From positions 1-10,623 of the forward strand of contig JAIRSR010000031.1 in NCBI GenBank assembly GCA_031255355.1: a stretch of DNA of 10,623 nucleotides. Direction: 5' to 3'. Positions 1 through 8,014 of this stretch are shown here, piece by piece; the stretch's first letter is position 1, and each line of letters starts with the position of its first letter. The DNA is from Clostridiales bacterium (lineage in GTDB: Bacteria > Bacillota > Clostridia > Monoglobales > Firm-18). Under the pieces are notes generated by a model. It saw only the letters and a list, made by a program, of their open reading frames with translations. It was not told the DNA's origin and did no database searches. The position numbers were made by a program, and so were the translations under genes.

Positions 1-935
1 TTTTCAATGCGGAATACAATATTACGCCGAACAAGCTCGCGAAGTTTTCCGCGCCCTCTCTCTGCGAGGTAAACATTAAGGACGCGGGGTTATATTATAC
101 CGCCTATCACGAGTATATCAAGGACATCGGTCCCGATTCGACAAAGAGCATGACCATATCTTTGCACATTGACAAGCGGTGGGATTCCATTGCCGAAATG
201 CCGGAGATTGACTTGAATACGCAAAAGGAGGACTTTTTGCGTATTCACTCCGCCTTGATTTACGGACTTGTTCACGGCGCTATCAAGCTGCGTATGCTTT
301 CGCCGTATGACCCTGACAAAACCGTGTACGAACTTGAAAATCTCGCCGGTGAATTTGTGCCGCTGATTGTTTCTAACGGCTCGGAGTGCGACGAGTTCTA
401 CGAGGTATTGGACGCGCTGTACAGGGACCGCGCTTCGGTAGAGTTGATTTACAAAATCGCTGCGGACAGGCGTAAGTACGACAACGAAAAAAGCCAAACC
501 TTTGACGATACGACGTTTGCGGACGATCTGCGGCATTTCAGCGTCGGCGATTGGCACGAAACACAGGTCAGCCTGTTTGAAATACCTATGATGCACTATA
601 ACTCTTTGCCGCAGAGGTTCTTTGATGAAAATGAAATTGTCAGTATGATCGATGCGGCCATACGGGTATTGCGCGATGAAATCACCTTATTTGAAAAGGA
701 CAAGGATACCGGGCCGAATTTGTGCAAAAAGCTGAACGAACAATTTGAACTGCTGATTAGCAATTTCAAGAAATACCCCGAAATCAACCAAGGCTCTTCC
801 TTAAAGGACAACCCCGTGATTACGATGCTGCTTCAAAAATTGCACCACGAATTTGAGCTGTGCCAAGTATCGCGGTGGGAAGAAAAGGTAAACAATTTCA
901 AAGTATTGACCGGGCGGAAAAAAGAACTCCAATAG
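1..935 (+). CDS. Tubulin/FtsZ-like protein (Tubulin_2 type), C-terminal part, 5'-truncated by window edge
   Basis: The reading frame is open from the left edge (first complete codon at 3) to a TAG at 933-935, giving 310 residues. The ATG at 150 is internal: the frame continues upstream of it without a stop, so it should not be taken as the start. The product has no transmembrane segment and looks cytosolic. Two blocks stand out: HIDKRW at 165-182, followed by a helical stretch, and LIVSNGSECDEFYEVLDAL beginning at about 363. From memory these resemble conserved C-terminal blocks of bacterial tubulin-like proteins (Pfam Tubulin_2), whose GTP-binding N-terminus would lie outside the window. The last third is charged and helical, with paired lysines and glutamates, and could be a protein-binding tail. 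The next gene follows after 30 bp in the same frame. Being a gene is near certain; the tubulin assignment is moderate because the G-box (GGTGS-like) cannot be seen. Confidence 0.6.
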   Translation, partial: FNAEYNITPNKLAKFSAPSLCEVNIKDAGLYYTAYHEYIKDIGPDSTKSMTISLHIDKRWDSIAEMPEIDLNTQKEDFLRIHSALIYGLVHGAIKLRMLSPYDPDKTVYELENLAGEFVPLIVSNGSECDEFYEVLDALYRDRASVELIYKIAADRRKYDNEKSQTFDDTTFADDLRHFSVGDWHETQVSLFEIPMMHYNSLPQRFFDENEIVSMIDAAIRVLRDEITLFEKDKDTGPNLCKKLNEQFELLISNFKKYPEINQGSSLKDNPVITMLLQKLHHEFELCQVSRWEEKVNNFKVLTGRKKELQ

Positions 936-961
936 GCAAGGCGGGGCATCTACTATGTATC

Positions 962-966
962 GGAGG
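962..966 (+). promoter_or_regulatory. Shine-Dalgarno GGAGG that decides the start of the second gene
   Basis: GGAGG at 962-966 is the only strong ribosome site before the second gene. Its last G is also the first base of the GTG at 966, so it cannot serve that codon. It is 8 nt upstream of an in-frame CTG at 975, which would give a protein starting MLTVIIAEKN, and 17 nt upstream of a GTG at 984. The overlapping ATG at 955 opens a four-codon frame ending in TGA at 967-969, which might couple translation from the upstream gene. Confidence 0.5.
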
Positions 967-3203
967 TGACGGAACTGCTTACCGTGATTATAGCCGAAAA
1001 AAATATTTTGGCGGGTTTTGAAAGGTTTAGAATCTTTTTAGAACCTCTGCTGCGGGAGCGCGGCGTTGCTGTGTGCGAGTGGAACGCGGAAGCGGAAAGT
1101 ATCGCCGAAATGACGCCCTCCTTGCCTGAAGCCGTCGCGACGGAGGAGGATTGGCGGGCAATTATCGTTTGCGGCGGCGGGCGGCGGCGGAAAAATCCGT
1201 TTGACTATACGGGCTACCATGAACGCTGCGGGGAAAAGCCCCCGCAAACGTGGGAGGAAATTGCCGCGCGGCGCGAAAAACGGTTTGCCTGCTATGAGAA
1301 TGCCGTACACAACCCGCTTTGGAAGCTTGCCTCGGCGCTTTGCGGAACGGGCGCGTTTCAACCGTCGTTGGAAGAGGGCAAATTTGACGCGGTAGCCATG
1401 GGGGAAACGCATACGGGGGAACTGATGCTTTCCAAATTCTTAGAAACGGCGGACGCCGCTGAAGCCGTCCGTTTGCTTAGCGGCGCAGACGGCGAAAAAT
1501 TGCCGGCGTTCCTCAAAGAAGCGGAGCCTTCCGCGTTGGCGCGTATGATGAAACGGCGCGACGCAAAGGGGATTTTCGGTCTGCTCGGGCAAGAGCATCT
1601 CTTGCGTTTTTTGCGTATGTTCGGCAACGCGGACCCGCGCGTCACGGACCCCGAGTACACGGAATACATTTTGGAAAACACCAAAAAGAACCGGGTCATC
1701 GCGTCTGTCGCGCCTGATTTTGACTACCGGGGCGTTTTGCCCTCCGAAGTGCTTTGCGTTGCGCTAAGAACCTATGACGGCAACGGCGCGGAGCCGAAAA
1801 TCAATTGGGGTTCGTTTACCGAAAATGACTATTCGCGGTTTTCGGAATTTAATCTTTACCCGGATAAACTGAAATTCATGGCGTTTGACGTAAGGGACGA
1901 CGCACACAACAAATTTGACTATGACTTGCTGAGGTTCCTCGGTTTTGTACTGATACTCGCGAACAATGAAATCCCGGCGGGCGCGATGTCGAAAAACCGC
2001 TTATACCTCGCGCGCTGCGAAAATGACAACGACGCGCTGTCCGCGTTGCTTACGGCGTATGACACGAAGCTGCAAAAAACCGCGATTCATTTAACGGAAC
2101 TGCGGGAGGAAGCGTTGCTGAGCGACCAAAAGCCCTACGGTGACGCGTCTTTTATGAAAAAGGCGGAATCGCCCGTAGTGATACCGTTACTGACGGATAA
2201 AACCGTAGAGGTCAACGCGTTGAAGCTATCGTACCGTCAAATCGGCTTATCGCGGGATTGTCCGTTAGATGAAAACGCTTTTTTAAGCGAACAGTACGCG
2301 GAGTTAAAGAAAAATTTCCGCCGTTACCTAAAGCAACCGCGCCGCGCGTTGGCGGGAGCGGTGGAAGAGTTGCGGCGGCAGCACACCGTGACGGATAAGG
2401 AATTGCACTATTTAAGCGCGTTTCAGCTGGACGACGTCACCGAAAGGATCAACGGGGCGGAACAAAGGATCGCCGCAGCGCAGACCTCTAATATTTACGA
2501 TACTGAAAAATATGACGAAACAATGGAGCGGGAAAAACACGCGCTGCAAAAATATATCGCGGAAAGAATGACAAAACGAACGGCGATCGCTGCGGGCGCG
2601 GCCGCTCTGTTGGCGTACTTCCTCGGCTTTGTTCCGTTGCTCATCACCTCCGCGAACACGGCGGGCTCGTTTGTATTTTCCGTCCTGTTCACCGCCGCCG
2701 CGTGCGGACTTCTCGCGCTGTGCGGGCTTGGCGGCTTGTTCTGGTTGCGGCGCGGCTTGATTGCCCGCTTCAAAAAATTCAACGAGGCAATGGCGGCTAT
2801 GGTCAGCGAACTTACAAATTCCATACACGGCTTTTCAAAATACCTGACACACGTGTGCGCTTTTATGCGAGGTTATTCGGTTCTGAATCAGATGAACGAA
2901 TTGGACAAGCCCGGCGCTGCGGACGGCAAATTATATCACAAGCATATGCAAGACATACAAAAGACGCGCGAACAGTTCAAAATACTGTTCAGCGACATTG
3001 CCTTGCCTTCTGATACGGACTTTTCCCACATCAATATTTATGATTTTGACTTCCTGCAAGCGGTTGACTATACCTATGACGTGCCGTTTGAGGAAGTTCG
3101 GAATAATAAAATTGAATTTATGAGGGAGGGGAACTTTGTAAAGTCGCCGGTCAGCTTTGTAAAAGCAATCACTTTGAAGAGAGAGGAATTATACGATGTT
3201 TGA
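966..3203 (+). CDS. Unrecognised membrane-hairpin protein, 745 aa
   Basis: I do not recognise a family. From the GTG at 966 the protein is 745 residues; a CTG at 975 is better spaced from GGAGG and would remove three residues. The N-terminus (about 5-70) alternates strands and helices, with hydrophobic strands LTVIIA and AIIVC, like a small Rossmann or receiver-like fold. It is followed by a Gly/Arg-rich turn, then NPFDY (77-81) and a conserved-looking NPLWKLASAL near 116. Residues 150-220 are helical; 245-480 are mixed. A charged helix (about 490-537) leads into two hydrophobic segments at about 540-560 and 568-594, with arginines and lysines right after the second, suggesting a hairpin with both large parts in the cytosol. 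A helical C-terminal part of about 150 residues follows. It overlaps the next gene by 8 bp (ATG inside its last codons), which points to translational coupling and joint production with that membrane protein. Role unknown; an adaptor at the membrane is a guess. Confidence 0.85.
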   Translation: MTELLTVIIAEKNILAGFERFRIFLEPLLRERGVAVCEWNAEAESIAEMTPSLPEAVATEEDWRAIIVCGGGRRRKNPFDYTGYHERCGEKPPQTWEEIAARREKRFACYENAVHNPLWKLASALCGTGAFQPSLEEGKFDAVAMGETHTGELMLSKFLETADAAEAVRLLSGADGEKLPAFLKEAEPSALARMMKRRDAKGIFGLLGQEHLLRFLRMFGNADPRVTDPEYTEYILENTKKNRVIASVAPDFDYRGVLPSEVLCVALRTYDGNGAEPKINWGSFTENDYSRFSEFNLYPDKLKFMAFDVRDDAHNKFDYDLLRFLGFVLILANNEIPAGAMSKNRLYLARCENDNDALSALLTAYDTKLQKTAIHLTELREEALLSDQKPYGDASFMKKAESPVVIPLLTDKTVEVNALKLSYRQIGLSRDCPLDENAFLSEQYAELKKNFRRYLKQPRRALAGAVEELRRQHTVTDKELHYLSAFQLDDVTERINGAEQRIAAAQTSNIYDTEKYDETMEREKHALQKYIAERMTKRTAIAAGAAALLAYFLGFVPLLITSANTAGSFVFSVLFTAAACGLLALCGLGGLFWLRRGLIARFKKFNEAMAAMVSELTNSIHGFSKYLTHVCAFMRGYSVLNQMNELDKPGAADGKLYHKHMQDIQKTREQFKILFSDIALPSDTDFSHINIYDFDFLQAVDYTYDVPFEEVRNNKIEFMREGNFVKSPVSFVKAITLKREELYDV
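3180..3187 (+). promoter_or_regulatory. Ribosome binding site AGAGAGGA for the 1411-aa gene
   Basis: AGAGAGGA lies inside the last codons of the upstream gene, 8 nt before the ATG at 3196. The ATG overlaps the upstream stop codon region (TGA at 3201-3203), so re-initiation by ribosomes finishing the upstream gene is likely. Confidence 0.6.
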
Positions 3204-6200
3204 TTTATTTGCCGTACCCAAAATGCTGTTAGCGGTAAGCCCCTTCCTTCTTCTTTGCTTGCTCGGCACGAAAGTGAACTTGAAAAAAGAGCTTCGCGTC
3301 CGTCAAATGCTCATGCCCCTTTTCGCGGTGATTTTTTGCGCGGCGGCGTTTTTGTTTGTCGATGGAATCCATCGCCTGCTGATGCGGGTGATCGACGCGG
3401 TTCCCGCGTGGGCGGCTTTGGTTTGGCCGCAAGCGGGGGCGATGCTGTCCCGCTTTTTAGGCGGCATTGATTGGACGTATTGGATTTTCTACATCAGCAA
3501 TTCCGCCATACTCCTCGCGTATTACGCCGTGAAGCGGGTGGTGATTTCCGTTTTTGCCGCGAGGTTCAAAAACAACGACGGCGCGTATTACACGCTTGCC
3601 GGACTTTTTTACGACTATCACCGCGAAAAAGACCTCTGGGCTGTCAAGGAACCGCTTGGGCAAACGCGCGTATATTTCAACGTGTTTTTCTACAGCGCCG
3701 TAGTGCTGTCAAGCGCGTTATTCCTGCTATGCAAGATTTTTACCGAAGCGGAACTCATCGCTGCGCCCTTTTTCCCCGTTTTCGGTATTTTGATTGTTTC
3801 CGAAATCTGCTTCTTTCTAAACGGACTGACCTACAGCGAATATCAGAATGAGCTCCTCGGCGAGGAGGAATACGCGCGAAAGGTCGTCGATTATTCCCTC
3901 ATGCGTCAGTTTTTGCGTGCGCTGTTCGGCGACAGGCTCGGCGCGGAGAACACCGTAAACAATCATCATTACGACGGTTCGGACGCGACCAATGACGCGG
4001 TAATCGAGGAACTCCTGTTAGACGGCGAGGAGCATATCGGGGCGTTCGGCAAATTTATAGAGGGCGCGTCAAAAAAAGGACTGCAATTAGATCATAATTT
4101 CCTCCGCTCCGCCGTAGACCTGCTAAAGGGAAAAAGCGTTATTTTCAACAATCCGTTTTACAAAGACCTCATCCCCTACGCCTTTTATCCAATGAACCGA
4201 ACCCTTATGCGCCATAAAAAGGTCATGGTTATATTGGGCAGGCACTCCGTGGAACAGGATATTGAAGCGTGGCTGCGCGAGGGAATCACGGCAATTACCA
4301 ACGTGCCGCCGCTTTGGAATATCGGCGTGTTATCGGAACAGCCGCAGTCTTTGGACGTCGGCATTGTTACGCGCTCCGACACGCATAATTTGAAATTGCA
4401 CGAAGCAAACCGCGTCTTTTTCTCACAGGTGGAATTTGTTGTAATTATCGAGCCGTCAAAGCTTATATCGACGGCGCAGGTTGGTCTGAAGTCACTGATT
4501 ATGTACTGCCAAGCGGAAAAAAAGAATATTGTTTACTGTTCCTGCGACAAAAACTGCGACGGCTTAGTGGACGCGCTTTCGCATATATTGATGACAAATA
4601 TATGCGAGGTTTCGGCGACTGACAGGGGCATGGGCAAATCCTCTTACATGTGCTGGGATTATGAGGAGGCTTACACACAGCACAGAATGTTCCCGAACAT
4701 TTCCCGCTACCTCGGGATTGGCACGGAACTTTCCGCCGCCGCCTTGAAAAACCAAATCCAAAACGCCGCGTGGTACGGCGGAAGCGCGTATCCCGTGACA
4801 GACCAGCTATGGATTATGCGCCAGTATTATTACGACATCCTGCGGTATTGCGGCCTTGCGCCGAAGCAGGAAACGCTTATGGACAGGATCCAATGCTCGG
4901 CGAATCTTTGGGCTGCCGCGATAAAGCCGTATGCCTATTTGACGGTCGAGGACGAAGCGAACAATTTATTTGAAACGGTCAGGGCATTTTCGACACGAGC
5001 GTCAGAGGAAGGCTTTGTCAATGTAATTTCCGGCGAATATCTGCTCAAGGAATACATGGCGGATAACGCGCGTGTCTTTATGGCGGACCCGAAAACGATT
5101 CCCTGTATCGTCGCCGATTACGCGCGTACCGACAGGAACCTCGTCAGCCGCGTATTGATTACGCTGTCCGTCGTTCCGTTGACGGAAGCTGAAATACAGC
5201 GGGAACTTTCGTTGTTGGGAATCCGCACGGACGACGTTAAAAAATCGCTTTGGGCAGAAATTTTGAAATGCTATTCCCCTGTTACGCGCAAATATGACGC
5301 GGACATATTATCCGAAACATTATGGATCGAAAACAGCTTTACGCGCGAAACCGCAGAGTTCCGCGCGGAGGTCATCGCCCAAACTACGCGGTACAGCGTT
5401 CACTCGGGCGAATACGAAAATGTTTACACCATCAACGATACGGAGTTTATTTCCCGCGTGATCAATGAATTTCAAAGCGCGGATTATATCGCCGAGGACG
5501 AAAAGGGCGAAACCCACTACCTTGGCGCGGAACTGCGCGGGCATATCTTTCAGCGGCATTTGCCGGGACAATTTTTCACATTCGACGGAAAGTATTATGA
5601 AATGTGCGCCTTGTCCGCCGATTACCGGGTGGTCGTCCGCAGAGCGGCAGACCACATTACGGGACGTCCGCACTACCGCCAAATGCGGGAATACACTGTC
5701 AGTAACGCGGCGGCTTCCGCTGCGGCGGGGGCGCGGAAAACCGTCTCCGGCATTTTGATTTCCAACGAAAACGCCGATATAAGGGTGGAAACTCCCGCCT
5801 ACTTGGATATGCCGACAGCCAAGGATTATTCACGCGCAAAGAAAATTGTGCTTCACAATATCCCTGTCAGAAATTACAAAAACAAAACAATCCTGCGTAT
5901 CGTACTGCCGAACGCCGCCGAACACGTCCGCTATTCCGTCGCCTATCTGCTGAACGAGGTGTTCCGCACCGTATTTGCTGAAAATCAGGCGTTCATTTCC
6001 GCCGTGACAAGTATCCCCGCAGCGTATGAAAACAATGGCAACTTCGCCGCAAACCCACTAACCTACTCGTTGCGGCAGGACGGCAAAGGCGCGGACGCGG
6101 ACAGCATTTATATCCTTGAGGACAGCCTGCTGGATTTAGGCTTGTTGGTCGCCGTCGAGCGCAATTTCAACCGCTTGCTGGAAATTATTTATGACTTCTT

Positions 6201-7431
6201 GGAATGGCACCTGCAAGCGGTAGAGGACAGTAAAAATCCGCCGCCCGCGCCCGAACCGATTCCGCTGCCCGCAAAACCTGTAACCACTGATGAAAAAGCA
6301 GCCGGTGTTTTCGGGATTTTCCGGGCAATACCGAAAAAAATCAAGGAATTTTTCAAAAAAATATTCAAACGGAGCAAAAAAGGAACGGAAGTTCCCGAAA
6401 CGGCGGAGGAAATTCCCGAAACAGCGGCAGAAATCCCCGAAACGGCGGCGGAAATCCCCGAAACAACAGAGGATACCCTTGCAAACGCCAATGACGAAGC
6501 GGCGCAAGCGCCCGACACGCCGGACGGAACGCTTGATTTTGTCACAGAGGACGAAGTAAGCGAAACTCCGTCCGCGCCGGCTTTTGAACGCGCCAAGTAT
6601 CATCTGAGGCACTATTTTCTTTTCGGCGGCAGTGACGAAGCCTCCGCGATCGCGCCGTCCGACGTTATGGAGTATCTCGCGGGGCTTGGCTTCGACGGCG
6701 GTGCGCTGAAGCAGGCGCGGCACGGCAAAGCCGTTGCGGAAGCCATAGAAAAAACTTATCACCCGCGAAAGCCCGGTGCGCGTTTTTGTGATTTTTGCGG
6801 CACGGAGCTCACCGGAACGGAATACGAGGTGCTATCCGACGGACGCGAACGCTGTATGCGCTGCGGCAAAACCGCGATAAAAACAGGGAAAGAATTTATA
6901 AAAATATTCACGGAAGTCTTAAAGAACATGGAGGCGTTCTACGGCGTCAAGTTTAACGCGGGAATCCGCGTGGAAATGGTAAACTCCAAAAAACTCCACA
7001 GACGGCTTAAAAAGAGCTTTGTGCCGAGCGGCAAAATGGACGCGCGTGTGTTAGGCGTGGCGATTCGGGATAGTGCGGGCTATACGATTCTGATAGAAAA
7101 CGGCTCCCCGCGCATGGCGTCGATCATGACGATTGCCCACGAGCTGACGCACATTTGGCAGTATTTGAATTGGGACGGCAAGGCGATTCAAGCGGCATAC
7201 GGAAAAGAGCAAGAACTCGAGGTGTACGAGGGAATGGCGAAGTGGGTGGAAATTCAATACGCCCTCTTGATCAATGAGCCTGCGGCGGCAAAACTGCAAG
7301 AGATGGAAACCCTTGCGCGTACCGACGAATACGGACGCGGATTCATCAGATATTTTAACAAATATCCGTTTTCCGCCGGAACAAGTATCACACGCGCCAC
7401 ACCGTTTATGAACAAGGAAAAACCGCTGTAA
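3196..7431 (+). CDS. Membrane-anchored inactive helicase-like protein fused to a zinc-knuckle/DA1-like HExxH peptidase
   Basis: A 1411-residue multidomain protein. Hydrophobic segments at about 11-24, 38-56, 95-120, 161-180 and 187-210 anchor the N-terminus in the membrane. Residues 300-470 are laid out like the first RecA domain of an SF2 helicase: a short GKS at 312-314, strands KVMVILG (342-348) and DVGIVTR (387-393), and FVVIIEPSK (414-422) where DExH would stand. The Walker A glycines, the DExH acids and a QxxGRxGR motif are absent, so ATPase activity is unlikely. Residues 570-720 suggest a second RecA-like part and a winged helix; 780-835 (LPGQFFTFDGKYYEM) and 885-1007 (SIYILEDSLLDLGLL) resemble the barrel and DUF1998 regions of MrfA/YprA-type helicases. 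A proline-rich, basic linker with four 7-residue repeats follows. The C-terminus holds a zinc knuckle (Cys1198, 1201, 1220, 1223) and HELTH at 1315-1319 with a candidate third ligand in EVYEGMAKW (Glu1345 or Glu1342), as in DA1-like gluzincin peptidases. The peptidase and CDS calls are firm; the helicase relationship is inferred from layout. Confidence 0.85.
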   Translation: MFDLFAVPKMLLAVSPFLLLCLLGTKVNLKKELRVRQMLMPLFAVIFCAAAFLFVDGIHRLLMRVIDAVPAWAALVWPQAGAMLSRFLGGIDWTYWIFYISNSAILLAYYAVKRVVISVFAARFKNNDGAYYTLAGLFYDYHREKDLWAVKEPLGQTRVYFNVFFYSAVVLSSALFLLCKIFTEAELIAAPFFPVFGILIVSEICFFLNGLTYSEYQNELLGEEEYARKVVDYSLMRQFLRALFGDRLGAENTVNNHHYDGSDATNDAVIEELLLDGEEHIGAFGKFIEGASKKGLQLDHNFLRSAVDLLKGKSVIFNNPFYKDLIPYAFYPMNRTLMRHKKVMVILGRHSVEQDIEAWLREGITAITNVPPLWNIGVLSEQPQSLDVGIVTRSDTHNLKLHEANRVFFSQVEFVVIIEPSKLISTAQVGLKSLIMYCQAEKKNIVYCSCDKNCDGLVDALSHILMTNICEVSATDRGMGKSSYMCWDYEEAYTQHRMFPNISRYLGIGTELSAAALKNQIQNAAWYGGSAYPVTDQLWIMRQYYYDILRYCGLAPKQETLMDRIQCSANLWAAAIKPYAYLTVEDEANNLFETVRAFSTRASEEGFVNVISGEYLLKEYMADNARVFMADPKTIPCIVADYARTDRNLVSRVLITLSVVPLTEAEIQRELSLLGIRTDDVKKSLWAEILKCYSPVTRKYDADILSETLWIENSFTRETAEFRAEVIAQTTRYSVHSGEYENVYTINDTEFISRVINEFQSADYIAEDEKGETHYLGAELRGHIFQRHLPGQFFTFDGKYYEMCALSADYRVVVRRAADHITGRPHYRQMREYTVSNAAASAAAGARKTVSGILISNENADIRVETPAYLDMPTAKDYSRAKKIVLHNIPVRNYKNKTILRIVLPNAAEHVRYSVAYLLNEVFRTVFAENQAFISAVTSIPAAYENNGNFAANPLTYSLRQDGKGADADSIYILEDSLLDLGLLVAVERNFNRLLEIIYDFLEWHLQAVEDSKNPPPAPEPIPLPAKPVTTDEKAAGVFGIFRAIPKKIKEFFKKIFKRSKKGTEVPETAEEIPETAAEIPETAAEIPETTEDTLANANDEAAQAPDTPDGTLDFVTEDEVSETPSAPAFERAKYHLRHYFLFGGSDEASAIAPSDVMEYLAGLGFDGGALKQARHGKAVAEAIEKTYHPRKPGARFCDFCGTELTGTEYEVLSDGRERCMRCGKTAIKTGKEFIKIFTEVLKNMEAFYGVKFNAGIRVEMVNSKKLHRRLKKSFVPSGKMDARVLGVAIRDSAGYTILIENGSPRMASIMTIAHELTHIWQYLNWDGKAIQAAYGKEQELEVYEGMAKWVEIQYALLINEPAAAKLQEMETLARTDEYGRGFIRYFNKYPFSAGTSITRATPFMNKEKPL
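6391..6474 (+). repeat. Four tandem 21-bp in-frame repeats coding [VI]PET-x-x-[ED]
   Basis: Four 21-bp units start at 6391, 6412, 6433 and 6454 and encode VPETAEE, IPETAAE, IPETAAE and IPETTED (residues 1066-1093). They follow a very basic stretch (residues 1047-1063, rich in KK and FKK) and precede an acidic, Ala/Pro/Asp-rich linker reaching to about 1130. The units keep the frame and differ mainly at third positions and a few codons, so the array is translated spacer between the helicase-like part and the peptidase part. Copy number may vary between strains by slippage. Confidence 0.85.
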
Positions 7432-7495
7432 TCAAGCAAATCCGCCGCGCCGTTGACGCGCCGCGCGGTCACAAACAAAACCGATTGAAACTATT

Positions 7496-7503
7496 AAAGG
7501 GGG
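7496..7503 (+). promoter_or_regulatory. Ribosome binding site AAAGGGGG for the lipoprotein gene
   Basis: AAAGGGGG is 8 nt before the ATG at 7512, which selects that start (MMKRTAFH...). An ATG at 7508 in another frame is only 4 nt from the site and does not give a signal peptide, so it is not preferred. Confidence 0.65.
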
Positions 7504-7511
7504 AACTATGA

Positions 7512-7985
7512 ATGATGAAAAGAACGGCTTTTCACGCCTTACGGCTGATGACGGTAACGGCAATCGCGCTGTCCGTGCTCTGCGGCTGCGGCAGCCGCTC
7601 CGCAGAAATCGAAAACCTGCTGTCCAAGTTTGAAACGTCCTGCAACGCGCTGAATATTGACGATATGCTCAGCTGCGTCAACCCAAGCGTATCCGACCCG
7701 ATCAAGCTTGGTCTGGGCGTCTATAATATGTTCGCGCAAGGTGTCAGCGACGAAGTATTGGATAAAATATCCGGCGCGTTATCGGGCGACTCTCAACTAA
7801 AGGGGAACGAGTTTTTTTCCTCCGTCAAAATCGACGTTAAAAAAATCAACGCGCGGTCTAAGGATGCCGTTGCCGAGGTTCAAATTTCCTACACATTGTT
7901 GGGGCAGACGTTTCAAAAAGAAGCGCGGTTTAATTGCGTTTATGTTTCCGACCAATGGTACATCGGCGGCTTTAGGTTTCGCTAA
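7512..7985 (+). CDS. Small lipoprotein, possible NTF2-like fold, 157 aa
   Basis: The N-terminus is a lipoprotein signal peptide: KR at 3-4 and R at 11, a hydrophobic core at about 12-23 and a lipobox LCGC at 23-26 with Cys26 as the likely lipid-bearing residue. It should be anchored on the outer face of the cytoplasmic membrane. The mature part opens with a helix (EIENLLSKFETSCNALNIDDMLSCV), followed by a second helical stretch and then alternating strands ending in DQWYIGGFRF. This helix-then-curved-sheet pattern is typical of NTF2/SnoaL or DUF4878-like lipoproteins, which are mostly binding modules without known enzyme activity; this is an inference from pattern. It begins 80 bp after the large peptidase-bearing gene and ends 29 bp before the channel gene, so it is probably co-expressed and could be the extracytoplasmic sensor or accessory part of the same complex. 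Confidence 0.8.
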   Translation: MMKRTAFHALRLMTVTAIALSVLCGCGSRSAEIENLLSKFETSCNALNIDDMLSCVNPSVSDPIKLGLGVYNMFAQGVSDEVLDKISGALSGDSQLKGNEFFSSVKIDVKKINARSKDAVAEVQISYTLLGQTFQKEARFNCVYVSDQWYIGGFRFR

Positions 7986-8001
7986 TCCACTCTCGAAAGG
8001 C

Positions 8002-8006
8002 GGAGG
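8002..8006 (+). promoter_or_regulatory. Ribosome binding site GGAGG for the channel gene
   Basis: GGAGG lies 8 nt before the ATG at 8015 in the 29-bp gap after the lipoprotein gene. It fixes the start of the 681-residue channel protein. Confidence 0.65.
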
Positions 8007-8014
8007 ATCGCATC

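Noticed and set aside
150..152. ATG at 150 as the start of the first gene
   Set aside because: The same frame is open without a stop to the left edge, the upstream residues look like normal protein, and no ribosome site precedes the ATG.
1171..1190. G-rich tract of repeated GCGGCGG units that could form a weak two-tier G-quadruplex
   Set aside because: It is coding sequence for a Gly/Arg turn in the 745-aa protein, has mostly GG runs only, and sits nowhere near a promoter or gene start.
4129..4137. GKS at residues 312-314 of the large protein as a working Walker A P-loop
   Set aside because: The preceding residues (SAVDLLK) do not give the GxxxxGK[ST] pattern and no Walker B acids follow at the DExH position, so nucleotide binding there is not supported.
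6136..6762. Minus-strand frame of 208 codons with Phe/Arg/Gly-rich repeats opposite the linker
   Set aside because: The repeats are the reverse reading of the plus-strand PET repeats, and the frame lies inside the large gene.
7445..7468. GC-rich inverted repeat (CCGCGC ... GCGCGG, 12-nt loop) between the large gene and the lipoprotein gene
   Set aside because: A 6-bp stem without a following T-run (the next bases are GTCACAAAC) does not make a Rho-independent terminator; it may only be GC-rich chance. It could matter for mRNA processing, but nothing else supports that.
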